A stretch of 64,000 nucleotides of DNA, taken from assembly GCA_015075305.1 (NCBI GenBank), contig JABTUS010000012.1, positions 26,571-90,570 on the forward strand, given 5' to 3'. The notes below the pieces were generated by a model, which saw only the letters and a list, made by a program, of their open reading frames with translations, was not told where the DNA came from and searched no databases. A program made the translations under genes and the position numbers. Shown piece after piece: positions 1-8,828 of the stretch. Numbering within the stretch: the stretch's first letter is position 1; every line of letters starts with the position of its first letter. The stretch comes from Opitutaceae bacterium (lineage in GTDB: Bacteria; Verrucomicrobiota; Verrucomicrobiia; Opitutales; Opitutaceae).

Positions 1-1
1 T

Positions 2-1015
2 CCGTCTGGCAATTTCCACATCGTTATTCGCCTGCTTTGGATGGAAACCGAAATACCCAAGCTGCAATCCCTGGGGTATTCCAGTTACAAACTGCAACTC
101 CTCGACATGTTGTCTTCCGGCTCGAACGGCATGGTGCTCGTCTGCGGCCCCACGGGATCGGGTAAGAGCACCACCCTGCAATCGGTTATCGGGCGCATTT
201 TCGAGCGACGCGGCAAAGAAATCAAAATCATCACAGTCGAGGATCCGGTCGAATACACAATTCCTGGGGCATGCCAAATCCCGGTTGCAAGGAACCGGGC
301 AATACTGCAGGACAGTACGACAGGCTCGGTGTTTACGACATTCTTGCGCGGCACGCTGCGCCAGGACCCGGATGTGGTCATGGTGGGGGAAATTCGCGAT
401 AGCGAGAGCGCCATGGTAACGCGCGACATGGTGCTGGCCGGCAGGAAAGTGTTTGCCACGCTGCATGCATACAGCGCCCTATGGGCATTTGTGCGCCTGC
501 GCGAAATCGGCTTGCCATGGGAGATCCTGACGATGCCGAATTTCATCGCCGGCATCCTGTATCAAAGGCTACTTCCGGTCCTGTGCCGTGAATGCTCCAT
601 CCCGATCGTTGGCCGGCGCGAAACCGATCAGGTGGACGAGCAGCTGCTGTATAGGCTAAAGCATGTAGTTGATATGCATGACAGCGATGTCAGGCTGCGA
701 GGCAACGGATGCCAGAAGTGCAACGGCACAGGCATTTCGGGACGGACGGTTGTGTCCGAAATCGTTGTTCCTGACCGCCGCCTACTGTCACTGCTGAGCT
801 CGAATAAATTTCTCGAGGCAGAGGCCTATTGGAAAAAGACGGCAACCGGCGGCCATATCGATGATGCGGGGCAGCCGGCTACGGTATTGCAGGATGCCAT
901 CATCAAGATGCGCGGCGGCATGATCAGCCCTCACGACATTGAGAACCAAATAGGCCTTCTGAACTCGGATGCGGGCACCGAGGATTACAGCGCCGAAGGC
1001 GGAATATTACGGTGA
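2..1015 (+). CDS. GspE/PilB-type pilus assembly ATPase, 5' end cut off by the window
   Basis: The frame is open to the first base of the window, so the N-terminus is missing. What remains is the C-terminal ATPase core: Walker A GPTGSGKST, an ITVEDPVEY segment, the DPDVVMVGEIRD Walker B, and a zinc-type pair CRECS ... CQKCNGTG typical of GspE/PilB assembly ATPases. It should power pilus polymerisation at the inner membrane. It overlaps the PilC-like gene by 4 nt, which with the following prepilin matches the PilQ-PilR-PilS order of IncI thin pili. A second GspE-type ATPase lies at 10371, so the two may serve different machines. Confidence 0.85.
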   Translation, partial: PSGNFHIVIRLLWMETEIPKLQSLGYSSYKLQLLDMLSSGSNGMVLVCGPTGSGKSTTLQSVIGRIFERRGKEIKIITVEDPVEYTIPGACQIPVARNRAILQDSTTGSVFTTFLRGTLRQDPDVVMVGEIRDSESAMVTRDMVLAGRKVFATLHAYSALWAFVRLREIGLPWEILTMPNFIAGILYQRLLPVLCRECSIPIVGRRETDQVDEQLLYRLKHVVDMHDSDVRLRGNGCQKCNGTGISGRTVVSEIVVPDRRLLSLLSSNKFLEAEAYWKKTATGGHIDDAGQPATVLQDAIIKMRGGMISPHDIENQIGLLNSDAGTEDYSAEGGILR

Positions 1016-2088
1016 TGGAAGCGCTTCAGGAAACTCTAGCCAGGCTCTCCTTTTCGCAATCAAAGCGGCAGCGCTTCTACGCACTCATGCGTGACTTTGT
1101 CGCAGACGGCATGCCGGTGTTCGATGCACTGAAAAGTCTGCATGCGGGGTGCCAGCAGTTAAGCCTGTTTCCTCAGGAAGTATTGTCATCCCTCATGACA
1201 GCTATGCGAGGCGCAGGGGGCTCTCCTGCAACGCTTGGGGAGGCCCTTTCCAAATGGGTTGATCCAGTCGAATCGGCACTTATTGATGCTGGGCAAAGGG
1301 CAGGGCGCCTGGAAGCCGGTCTCAGTGAAGTTCATTCGATGATGGAGGTCAAGGCCAGAATCCGAGGAACAATTATCAGCAGCATGACCTACCCTGCCAT
1401 TCTGCTGCTGATGCTGGGTGGGTTCATGTGGATGATGTCATCGCACATCATACCCATCATGCAGGACATTCTTCCGAGGGCACGATGGTCGTTTTCGGCG
1501 CGAGTGCTCGGCGGAATTTCGGACAACACGGGGCTGATTCTCGGCTCGCTGTTCGGGGCAATTGCGCTTGTGGCGTTTGGATTTGCCGTAACGGCAACCA
1601 AATGGGTGGGGCCGGTTCGCGAAGCGCTCGACAAGTGGGTAATGCCTTGGTCGGTTTATTTACAGATACAGGCATCCATGTTGCTGATCTCAATTTCCAT
1701 GATGGTTGAGAGCGGCGTTCCGGTCGGGAGTGCAATTAGCCAGCTGCACGCAATTGGCAGTTCGTGGCAGAGGGAGCATCTCGAAAGAATGCAGTCACGC
1801 ATGCGGCGCGGGCGCAACGAGGCAGAAGCCATTGTGGGCCTTGTGGGGGATAACTCCATGTTCGATAAGGAAACCGCATGGGAAGTGCGCATGTACGGCG
1901 GGCGCACAACATTTGCAACCTCGCTGAAATCATTGGCTATGCGCGGCATCGCACGCCTTGAGCGCCGCCTGGTCGTGCAGGCCAACATGATTCGCAACAT
2001 CCTGATGGCCCTGGTAGCGGGGCTTCTGGCGCTAACGGCCGCCAGCTTTATGTCGATCACCATGTCGCTTACAAGCAGAGCGGTTTGA
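1012..2088 (+). CDS. PilC/GspF-like pilus platform membrane protein
   Basis: About 358 residues with the two-fold layout of the GspF/PilC/PilR family. There are membrane segments around residues 124-147 and 170-195, and a C-terminal segment ending in LMALVAGLLALTAASFMS. A conserved-looking region before the first membrane segment (DAGQRAGRLEAGL) resembles the GExSG-type cytoplasmic motif. It is the inner-membrane platform on which the upstream ATPase acts. It overlaps that gene and precedes the prepilin gene by 25 nt, so the three form one transcription unit. Confidence 0.85.
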   Translation: MMEALQETLARLSFSQSKRQRFYALMRDFVADGMPVFDALKSLHAGCQQLSLFPQEVLSSLMTAMRGAGGSPATLGEALSKWVDPVESALIDAGQRAGRLEAGLSEVHSMMEVKARIRGTIISSMTYPAILLLMLGGFMWMMSSHIIPIMQDILPRARWSFSARVLGGISDNTGLILGSLFGAIALVAFGFAVTATKWVGPVREALDKWVMPWSVYLQIQASMLLISISMMVESGVPVGSAISQLHAIGSSWQREHLERMQSRMRRGRNEAEAIVGLVGDNSMFDKETAWEVRMYGGRTTFATSLKSLAMRGIARLERRLVVQANMIRNILMALVAGLLALTAASFMSITMSLTSRAV

Positions 2089-2113
2089 TTTTCTTTTACT
2101 GAAAGGAGTAGTC

Positions 2114-2668
2114 ATGATTCAAGGCATTCGAAGCAAACAGAAGGGCTTTACGATCACCGAACTGATGCTGGTGCTCGGTGTGGCAGCCGTTATCATCGGC
2201 GGTGCGTTCATCGGTTACAAGAACGTGAGCGCATCGAACACTGCGCAGCAAAATCAATCGTCGACAACCAACCTGGTTGTGGGGGTCAAAACCAAATGGC
2301 AGGGCATTGGCTCTTATGCCGCGGTCACGCCGTCGGCCGTCAACGACGCCAAGCTGCTGGCAAAGCCGCTGACGTGGGATTCCGGCACAACGACCATTCG
2401 AAACGCATACGATAAGACGATCGGTTTTGCTGGCGCTGCAAGCCACTTCGTGGCTCAGGTCGATGTGCCGGCCGACCAGTGCCTTGAGACCATCGGTTCT
2501 CTCGACGGCATTGCCTACCGCATCGATGTGCATACCGCGGCCCGGGCAGCGGCCGATGCCGAGCATGCCACGTATACGGTCAAGGCTGCATCCGGATCAA
2601 TCGATTCGGCTAAGGCCAATACGCAGTGCGGCGGCGCCACCACCGTGGTTACCGCATACGTCAAGTAA
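2114..2668 (+). CDS. Type IVb major prepilin (PilS-like)
   Basis: The class III signal is clear: a short basic leader (MIQGIRSKQKG) followed by FTITELMLVLGVAAVIIG, giving cleavage after Gly and Glu at +5, then a globular domain with two cysteines. The 184-residue length suits IncI-type PilS or bundle-forming pilins. It is preceded by a strong site, GAAAGGAG. The gene is followed by an inverted repeat (2702-2738) that could raise its expression relative to downstream genes. No prepilin peptidase is visible in this window. Confidence 0.9.
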   Translation: MIQGIRSKQKGFTITELMLVLGVAAVIIGGAFIGYKNVSASNTAQQNQSSTTNLVVGVKTKWQGIGSYAAVTPSAVNDAKLLAKPLTWDSGTTTIRNAYDKTIGFAGAASHFVAQVDVPADQCLETIGSLDGIAYRIDVHTAARAAADAEHATYTVKAASGSIDSAKANTQCGGATTVVTAYVK

Positions 2669-2701
2669 CGCACAAGACGGAAGCAAGCGATGGCGCCAGG
2701 G

Positions 2702-2738
2702 CTCCCGCTTTTTTGCGCAGTTCGCAAGAAGCGGGAGA
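2702..2738 (+). terminator. Hairpin after the major prepilin gene, possible attenuator
   Basis: CTCCCGCTT pairs with AAGCGGGAG across a loop of about 19 nt. It lies 34 nt after the prepilin stop and 74 nt before the next start. The T-run is inside the left arm and loop rather than after the stem, so it is not a textbook terminator. It may be a processing or partial-termination site that keeps pilin mRNA in excess. Confidence 0.4.
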
Positions 2739-2811
2739 GAGGTGCGGAGGAAATTATCGCAGCCATTGGTCGATGTTTACGTGGCTGCGAATTATCAAAG
2801 GCCTAGATAAG

Positions 2812-3774
2812 ATGGAATTGAACGACAAGATAACTGACATGCATCTATGTCTTGCCAGTCCCGGCAAGTCGCTTTTGTTTCCAGGCCCAACCTCCATAAC
2901 AGCCGAATATGACGATCTTGTGAAAGAGATCACCGCATATACGGACAAGATCAAGAAGGACGACTTCATGGTTACCTATGGGCCGTACTTCTTCCGAGGC
3001 CGACGCGATAGGCAGGCTGTCGACGGTGATTGGCTGAGGTTGCGTCGCATGGCCTCTACGCCGCCCATCATCACCGAGCTGCCCACTCCGATGCCAACAG
3101 GGGTAAAGAAGCTGGTGATGTCGCCTCATCTGCTTACGGGGGGGCTTGTCTACGTTATCGGAGCACCGGCGTCAGGCAAGACAACGTCATGCTCTGCCGC
3201 TGTCGTTTCCAGGTTGACTGAATTCGGCGGATACGCGTACACCGTCGAAGATCCGCCTGAGATGCCGCTAAACGGATGGCATGGAAAGGGGTATTGCTCG
3301 CAAACCTGGGTTCCCGGAGACAGCCTGGCGGATTGGCAGTCGGCATTCCGCGGAGTGCTGCGCTCGCAACCATCGGCGACACCTTGCATTCTGTTTGTGG
3401 GAGAAGTGCGCGACGCAGAATCTGCAGCCGCATTGGTGCGAGCAGCAAGTTCCGGTTTCCTGGTCTTTGCCACCGGATTCGGCACCGACATTCCTTCGTC
3501 CCTTGATACTTTGGTCAGGTTGGCGTCCGAAGGCATGGAATTGAAATCGACGCTGGATTCATTGTCAAACGTGCTGCGTTTGGTGATCCACCAAAGAATC
3601 GTGAATGGGCATCTGACCGCGCGCGTGCTGGCCAGCGCCAACGGGCGTACCGCGGTTGCGGCCAAGCTGCGGGAAGGCAGGCTGACACATCTGGAAGGAG
3701 ATATCCAATACCAGGATAACCAGGTCATGTCTGGCGCGGATATCTTCATGGAACACTTAAAGCAGGCCGCCTAA
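2812..3774 (+). CDS. Divergent PilT-like ATPase
   Basis: The ATPase core is recognisable but divergent. The P-loop is GAPASGKTT instead of GPTGSGKTT, the segment after it reads YTVEDPPEMP, and the Walker B/Asp-box region is ILFVGEVRDAESA. The usual HTxH-type His box reads FATGFGTD, so catalytic histidines appear lost. The frame is open upstream, but ATG 2812 (MELNDK) with AAAGG 10 nt before it is the likelier start. It may be a weak or regulatory ATPase of the same pilus. The family is clear; the function is not. Confidence 0.7.
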   Translation: MELNDKITDMHLCLASPGKSLLFPGPTSITAEYDDLVKEITAYTDKIKKDDFMVTYGPYFFRGRRDRQAVDGDWLRLRRMASTPPIITELPTPMPTGVKKLVMSPHLLTGGLVYVIGAPASGKTTSCSAAVVSRLTEFGGYAYTVEDPPEMPLNGWHGKGYCSQTWVPGDSLADWQSAFRGVLRSQPSATPCILFVGEVRDAESAAALVRAASSGFLVFATGFGTDIPSSLDTLVRLASEGMELKSTLDSLSNVLRLVIHQRIVNGHLTARVLASANGRTAVAAKLREGRLTHLEGDIQYQDNQVMSGADIFMEHLKQAA

Positions 3775-3786
3775 GAGAGGTATTCC

Positions 3787-4236
3787 ATGCAGGGCGCGTT
3801 TCTCATTATGGTTCTGCTCAGCGGCCTGGTGTTGGCAGTCAACCAGCCAGGCATGCTGGCAACCCAGCCTGAGGTGGACAAGGCGGCGCAAATTAACTAC
3901 CTGCACAAGTACCAGGATTTCGTTCGTTATTCTCATGCGTATATGAAGGCAAACCCTTCCGCAACTGGATCTGTATTCTGGGCAAGCATTAAAACAGCAG
4001 GGCCTGCCGCCGTGCAGGATGCCACGTATCCAGCGGACTGGAAATTGGTCGCCGACGGCTCCGGTGGCTTCGTGATTTGCACGCCATTCCCCGACAAGCA
4101 AACGGCTGTTGGCATCGAGAGGCACTTGCTGGGAGAGCGCACGGAAAAGGCGGTGCCGGTTGGTACTGACAAGGTTGTCATCGGAGATCCGGCGAATCCG
4201 TCCGGCTTGGCGACGGAGGCGGCAAAATGCATTTGA
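3787..4236 (+). CDS. PilM-like small pilus-biogenesis protein
   Basis: A 149-residue protein with one N-terminal hydrophobic segment (MQGAFLIMVLLSGLVLAV) and a soluble domain of about 120 residues. Length, topology and position within a thin-pilus gene set fit the PilM family of IncI plasmids, but this is a resemblance rather than a motif match. AGAGG lies 7 nt before the ATG, 12 nt after the preceding gene. Its end overlaps the next start by 10 nt. Confidence 0.5.
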   Translation: MQGAFLIMVLLSGLVLAVNQPGMLATQPEVDKAAQINYLHKYQDFVRYSHAYMKANPSATGSVFWASIKTAGPAAVQDATYPADWKLVADGSGGFVICTPFPDKQTAVGIERHLLGERTEKAVPVGTDKVVIGDPANPSGLATEAAKCI

Positions 4237-4886
4237 GATCGATGCGGGGATATTTGCTCGTCGAGGTCATGTTGGGCATGACGGTCATGATACTCATCGG
4301 TGCGTATCTGCTCCGCCAGTCAGCGCAGTCATCCCACGAGGTGAGCGCGAAAATCTACGCAGACAATATGCTCAAGGTGCGCGAAGCCGCCGACAGCTAC
4401 GCTGTGGCTAACAAGAGCGGGATCATTGCGGCCACCGACGGCACGACGCCGGAGAATTACTGCAAGGTAAATGTCAATCCAGCCGACGGTACGGGGGGAA
4501 CGGTTGCCAACAACACCACAAAAAAAACATGCGCCGTCGATGTGACCTGGCTGATCTGGAAGGGGTATCTGCCAGCAGGATTCAAGGAAACAACCCCAGA
4601 AGGCAGCCGGTGGGCAGCGATCTATCGCCAGATCGATACGCAAACTCTTGAGGGCATTGTTGTGGCGGCCACCACGGTAGGCGCAGTCACGGTCACGCCC
4701 ATGGCAACGCTTGCAAAACAGGGGAGCGCCCTCGACAAGGCGGCGACGCTGGCGGGGATAAATGCCGGCATAGTGCCGGATGGCGTCTCGCATCCCTGTC
4801 CGTGGCATGCCAGTGATAACACACAGCGCTTCATTTGCGGTACGCAGGGCGCGTGGCAGGCCAAGCTGAGTGATTTTGTGGATTAG
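4227..4886 (+). CDS. Minor prepilin, PilV-like
   Basis: The start MHLRSMRG followed by YLLVEVMLGMTVMILIGAYLL is a prepilin-like signal with a processing Gly and a Glu near +5. The 219-residue body has paired cysteines, near residues 77 and 96 and again at HPCPW and FICGT. Size and position match the constant part of the thin-pilus tip adhesin PilV. No shufflon-type inverted repeats or shufflon recombinase follow it. The glycine-rich protein that follows may provide the tip function instead. Confidence 0.7.
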   Translation: MHLRSMRGYLLVEVMLGMTVMILIGAYLLRQSAQSSHEVSAKIYADNMLKVREAADSYAVANKSGIIAATDGTTPENYCKVNVNPADGTGGTVANNTTKKTCAVDVTWLIWKGYLPAGFKETTPEGSRWAAIYRQIDTQTLEGIVVAATTVGAVTVTPMATLAKQGSALDKAATLAGINAGIVPDGVSHPCPWHASDNTQRFICGTQGAWQAKLSDFVD

Positions 4887-4899
4887 GAGAGGAGACTGT

Positions 4900-5889
4900 A
4901 TGCGCCATATCTGGAACCTGGCAGCGGGCATCCTTTGCAGCACGCTGTTCGCTGCGGCCCAAGCGGCGCCAATCGTAGTTACTCCTGGAAGCGTTGCAGG
5001 GTACATCTACACACCCAAGAGCGCAGGGGCGGGCGGAGGTGATGCCGCTACGCTCGATGCGGCAACGTGTAATGTCACTAAAACCTTTACCAACAGCGTT
5101 ACGTTTTCCACGCCCGGGACAACGACCTGGACCGTTCCCAATGACATTGGTTGTATCGGATTGGAAGTGGCCGGCGCCGGCGGCGGGGGCGGCGGGGGCG
5201 GAAGCGCAGTTTATGGTGTCCCTTATTCAGGGAGTGTGGGTGGAGCCGGCGGGAAGGGCGGAGATTCCTACGTCCAGAATAGTGCCGGAAGATTGGTTTC
5301 TATCGGGTGCGGCGGGGGAGGCGGTGCGGGTGGGCCGGGGGCCTACTCAACAGGAACAAGCCCGCTTTGGGTTCTGAACCAGTCCGCATTATCGCGGGGG
5401 GGTGGAAGCGGGCATGTCGATAAGACACCCTCGAATATTCTGTCAACCAACAGCCTTTGTGCGTATTCCAACCAGTATTCAAGCACGACTATATGGGTCT
5501 ATTCAGGAGGAGGCGCATATCCAGGGGTGAATGGGTTCAATGAGGTTGACTGTTTAGTAGCCAACCCAGCGAGAACAAAATCTTCAAAAGGAGGGAATGG
5601 AGGAAGTGGGTATAAGTATTTCTCCATAACAACAATCAAGCCTGGCACTACACTTACGCTTAACGTCGGTCAGGGAGGCGGGGGCGGAGGGGGAGCGACA
5701 ACCGGAGCAATGGGCACGGCCGGCACTCCAAACGCCACATGGTATAGCGCTGAGACCTACCAGTGCCTTGAAAACGGACAAGGCGCGTTGGGCGGTGTGG
5801 GTGGGGCAGCGAATGTGAATTGGTGGAGCAGCGGCCCTGGTGGGAATGGCGCAAATGGCGCCAACGGGATGATCAAGATCTATTATTGA
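4900..5889 (+). CDS. Secreted glycine-rich protein, possible pilus tip protein
   Basis: The start at 4900 follows a strong site (GGAGAGGAG) and gives a signal peptide ending AAAQA. The mature protein has a short N-terminal region, a segment resembling a sandwich-type domain (TWTVPNDIGCIGLEVAGAGG), then long Gly-rich blocks (residues about 95-150 and 245-330). Gly-rich tip proteins of this type occur in phage tail fibres and pilus adhesins. The gene ends the first pilus operon at a strong terminator. The adhesin role is inferred from position and composition. Confidence 0.6.
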   Translation: MRHIWNLAAGILCSTLFAAAQAAPIVVTPGSVAGYIYTPKSAGAGGGDAATLDAATCNVTKTFTNSVTFSTPGTTTWTVPNDIGCIGLEVAGAGGGGGGGGSAVYGVPYSGSVGGAGGKGGDSYVQNSAGRLVSIGCGGGGGAGGPGAYSTGTSPLWVLNQSALSRGGGSGHVDKTPSNILSTNSLCAYSNQYSSTTIWVYSGGGAYPGVNGFNEVDCLVANPARTKSSKGGNGGSGYKYFSITTIKPGTTLTLNVGQGGGGGGGATTGAMGTAGTPNATWYSAETYQCLENGQGALGGVGGAANVNWWSSGPGGNGANGANGMIKIYY

Positions 5890-5895
5890 TTCCTC

Positions 5896-5914
5896 CCGCG
5901 ATCGCGGTTTTTTT
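5896..5914 (+). terminator. Rho-independent terminator
   Basis: CCGCGATCGCGG is a perfect 12-base palindrome followed directly by seven T residues, 7 nt after the stop of the glycine-rich protein gene. It closes the first pilus transcription unit, 12 nt before the next ATG. Confidence 0.85.
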
Positions 5915-5925
5915 GTAGAGCCTCT

Positions 5926-6969
5926 ATGAACGAAATACTCCGGTTTCTGGCGAACGAGGAAGGATGCTTCTCGGATGCCCATGTCGAGCAGGGCAGGCCG
6001 TTGCGTTTGCGCAAACCCACCGGATGGGAGGATGCGAAGTTCGGTAAAATCGAAGACCATGACATGGAAACCTTCCTGCAGTCTCTCGATAAAGGCTGGG
6101 AAGCCAAGATGCGAAAGGGCCAGCCAGTATCGGTGACAATCGATCTGAAGCTGCGGAATATTGGCGATATGCGCTACCGCTGTTTCGCCTATACGATCGA
6201 TGGCGGAACGCGCGTGGCGGCATCGATGCGCCCGATCCGCAGGGCGCCGGACAGCATGAGCAATCTCGGGCTGCCGCCCATCGTTCATACCTACGCGAAA
6301 GCTCCAAAGGGGCTGCTTTTGATAAGCGGCCCCACAGGGTCGGGCAAAACCACGACGATCATGGCGATCCTGTCGAACATTCTCAAGGCCAGACCGGTGC
6401 ATGTGGTTACCATCGAGGATCCGATTGAATACGTGCTGGACCAGGGGCAGGGGATTACATCGCAACGCGAAGTGGGGGTAGATACGCAGTCCTATGCCGC
6501 TGGCCTCAAGGAAGCACTTCGGCAAAGGCCCGACGTCATCATGGTGGGGGAAATACGGGACCAGGACACTGCGTCGACCGCTCTTCGGGCAGCCGAATCA
6601 GGCCATTTTGTCGTAGCAACGATGCATTCGCGCAGCGCCATAGGCGCCATACAGAAGCTGCGAGAAATGTCGGAAACGGATGGCAGCACCATAGGGTATT
6701 CGCTGATCGGCGTGTTGGCGCAGGTGCTCGTGCCCAGCAAGGACAAGTCCCGCCTTATCTTGGCATCGGAGCTGTTGCATTGCCAGGATCGCGAGATCAT
6801 CACGAAGATTGGTGAGCAAAAGTGGCCGGCCATTGAGGACGCCATCAAGCGAGGCGACAAGGGGTGTTTATCGATGGGCCAGTCGTTGACCTCTCTAGTG
6901 CGCAGCGGGCAGATTGAGCGCGACACGGCATTGGCCGCTGCGTACGATCCATTGTCGCTGCCGGGCTGA
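5926..6969 (+). CDS. PilT/DotB-like ATPase, first copy
   Basis: A 347-residue PilT-type ATPase: N-terminal PAS-like domain, then Walker A GPTGSGKTT, VTIEDPIEY, an LRQRPDVIMVGEIRD Walker B and an ATMHSRSAIGAIQKL His box. PilT family members retract type IV pili; the close relative DotB powers type IVB secretion. A paralogue sits at 31179 and shares the unusual HASSAIGAIQKL/HSRSAIGAIQKL motif, so the two probably arose by duplication. The gene starts just after a terminator, so it needs its own promoter or read-through. Confidence 0.88.
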   Translation: MNEILRFLANEEGCFSDAHVEQGRPLRLRKPTGWEDAKFGKIEDHDMETFLQSLDKGWEAKMRKGQPVSVTIDLKLRNIGDMRYRCFAYTIDGGTRVAASMRPIRRAPDSMSNLGLPPIVHTYAKAPKGLLLISGPTGSGKTTTIMAILSNILKARPVHVVTIEDPIEYVLDQGQGITSQREVGVDTQSYAAGLKEALRQRPDVIMVGEIRDQDTASTALRAAESGHFVVATMHSRSAIGAIQKLREMSETDGSTIGYSLIGVLAQVLVPSKDKSRLILASELLHCQDREIITKIGEQKWPAIEDAIKRGDKGCLSMGQSLTSLVRSGQIERDTALAAAYDPLSLPG

Positions 6970-7018
6970 AGGGACACGATAAGAGCGGGGGCTTTCGACG
7001 AAAACGCATGTTCCGGGG

Positions 7019-7032
7019 ATGTTTTTCCGGCC
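7019..7032 (+). promoter_or_regulatory. Candidate activator-binding motif in a 123-bp intergenic region
   Basis: ATGTTTTTCCGGCC lies about 60 nt before the ATG at 7093. Similar strings occur at 31105-31116 (ATGTTTTCCGCC) before another PilT gene and at 15849-15861 (GTTTTTCCCCGGC) before traE. They could be sites for the FlhDC-type regulator encoded at 32.8-34.3 kb. This is inferred from three loosely similar sites only. Confidence 0.25.
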
Positions 7033-7092
7033 TAATTAATCAAGGCAACGTGGTTACCATGCATTCTGGGTTAAAAAAAGGATGCGTCAGCC

Positions 7093-7779
7093 ATGTTCTT
7101 CAGGAGAAACAAGGAAGCCACTGAGCGGGATGCAAGCGCAGAAATCACGCTTGCTGAAATCCCCAATCGAAAAACCCTAATAGTCCGCGGGATATCGGTG
7201 CTGGTGGGCATCGGGGCACTCGTATTCATGGGCTATCAATACCAAAACCGCTCAATCGGCGGTGGCAACGATCCCATATCCAAACTGATCAACCAGCAAG
7301 GGGCGAAGAAACCGGACCTGCCCCCATTGCGAGTCGAAGCCGTGCCTCGCCAGGAACAGGGGCCGCAAGCAACGCAACCATCAACGACAGTCTCTCCGGC
7401 GACAGAACCGACGACGGCCATTCAACCTGTGGCAGCCACTGCAGGGCCGGCACAATCGGATTCAGCGCCGACCCTCACCCCGCAAGCCCAGAAGACCACC
7501 GAGTCCGAGCAAGCCGTCATCGCTTCGCCTGGCCCGGCAGAAAGCCAAGCCAGCCATAGCCCTCCTGCCAAGGGGAAAGAACAAGCGACGCAAAATGTGG
7601 TCATTGCCGCCACAGCGATCATCGAACGCGAAGAACAGCAGGCGCCGCAACAATCAAAGGCAGACGCAGGCAAGCTGAAGCGCTCAACAGCATCCAAGAC
7701 AAAAACGATGACCGCCACTAAAACGGCAAAGGGATCTTCTGTCGAGGACGACAGCGACGCCGGAGTCAGAATCTTCTAG
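7093..7779 (+). CDS. Bitopic membrane protein with Pro/Ala/Thr-rich tail
   Basis: 228 residues. There is a cytoplasmic N-terminus of about 35 residues, one membrane segment (VRGISVLVGIGALVFMGYQY), then a low-complexity periplasmic tail rich in Pro, Ala, Thr, Gln and Lys. No catalytic motif is visible. The topology recalls PilP/PilO or TonB-like periplasm-spanning proteins. It starts the second pilus-related operon and precedes a FimV-domain and a DotD-like protein, so an envelope-spanning structural role is plausible. Confidence 0.6.
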   Translation: MFFRRNKEATERDASAEITLAEIPNRKTLIVRGISVLVGIGALVFMGYQYQNRSIGGGNDPISKLINQQGAKKPDLPPLRVEAVPRQEQGPQATQPSTTVSPATEPTTAIQPVAATAGPAQSDSAPTLTPQAQKTTESEQAVIASPGPAESQASHSPPAKGKEQATQNVVIAATAIIEREEQQAPQQSKADAGKLKRSTASKTKTMTATKTAKGSSVEDDSDAGVRIF

Positions 7780-7796
7780 CAACCGGAGGACCACGA

Positions 7797-8828
7797 ATGC
7801 GTTATGTGCTTGCAATGATTGCAGCCTTGCTCGGCAGCGCCATACCAGGAGCATCGTCGGCGTTCACCTTGGGCACGCCGGAAGTATTGACGAGGCAAGG
7901 GGAGCCGCTACGACTCCGTGTCCCTCTGAATTTGACTGGGAATGAAACAGGCGTTCGGGTTGCGCTGGCCGCTGAAGGGGTATATGCCGCGCTTGGATAT
8001 TTCTATCCACAGTCGCTCAGGAATGCGAATGCCGAGGTCAAGGACGCAGGCGGGAAAAGCGTCATCGAAATTACGGGTGGCGCGCCGCGCGGGCCGCTGC
8101 TTCCCGTCGTCATGGATATTTCAACCAACACCGGAAGCGTCGTAAGACATTTTACGGTGCAGCTGCCAGAGCAAGGCGCGGCTCAGTCGACGGCCACCCC
8201 CTCTTCAGCGCCGGCCGTCAAGCGGGCGCAAGTCACGCCAACTGTCGCATCCGGTTCGGCGCAGGGCTCTTTCGCTATCCAGGACATGATCATTCAACAA
8301 AGAATCGACTCAATAAAGGAAGCCGAAACGGAAGTCGCTTCAAAAATTGATGGATTGAACAATACCGTCACAGGCCTTGTCACCAGTATCGCGATTTCCA
8401 TGGATGACACGCGAAAGGTGCAGGAAAGCATAAATAGGCGCCTTGAAGAACGCTTCAGTCGAGATGATCTGACATGGTTCGCGGGCTCCGCGGTAATCGG
8501 ATTTGTCATCGCCATGCTGCTCTTTGGCGGTCGCAGGAAAGGCTTGCAAGCCGGCATGCGCGTACGGCTGGTCGGGCACGGGCAGCAGCCGATCGAGGGC
8601 GAGTTCGTTCGCCTGGTGACGGACAAGAATAAGCCGCTTGCTTACCGCATTGCGGACATGATGTCTGGAGTGCCAAAAACCATGGAAATCAGGGCTCTTG
8701 CCGATGATCGCGGGCCGGTCGTGGAGGAAGCGCAGCATCCCCAGCAACTCGACAACTTCAGCCGTCCGGAAACGGCCAGGACTCTTGCTCTTGAACCCAT
8801 CGCCGAACACGCCGGCTTGAGGCATTAA
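7797..8828 (+). CDS. Protein with FimV/HubP-type N-terminal domain
   Basis: A signal peptide (ending GASSA) is followed by a domain of about 100 residues starting FTLGTPEVLTRQGEPLRLRV. Its pattern, including GYFYP and GKSVIEITGGAPRGPLLPVVMD, resembles the conserved N-terminal domain of FimV, a polar organiser of type IV pili. A coiled-coil-like stretch (residues about 165-220), one membrane segment (residues about 232-250) and a cytoplasmic tail of about 90 residues follow. The FimV peptidoglycan-binding LysM and TPR parts are not seen. ATG overlaps the next gene's start region by 1 nt. Confidence 0.6.
   Translation: MRYVLAMIAALLGSAIPGASSAFTLGTPEVLTRQGEPLRLRVPLNLTGNETGVRVALAAEGVYAALGYFYPQSLRNANAEVKDAGGKSVIEITGGAPRGPLLPVVMDISTNTGSVVRHFTVQLPEQGAAQSTATPSSAPAVKRAQVTPTVASGSAQGSFAIQDMIIQQRIDSIKEAETEVASKIDGLNNTVTGLVTSIAISMDDTRKVQESINRRLEERFSRDDLTWFAGSAVIGFVIAMLLFGGRRKGLQAGMRVRLVGHGQQPIEGEFVRLVTDKNKPLAYRIADMMSGVPKTMEIRALADDRGPVVEEAQHPQQLDNFSRPETARTLALEPIAEHAGLRH

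Noticed and set aside
4227..5889. Shufflon at the PilV-like gene
   Set aside because: No inverted recombination sites or alternative C-terminal segments were seen; the recombinase at 37101 is 31 kb away.
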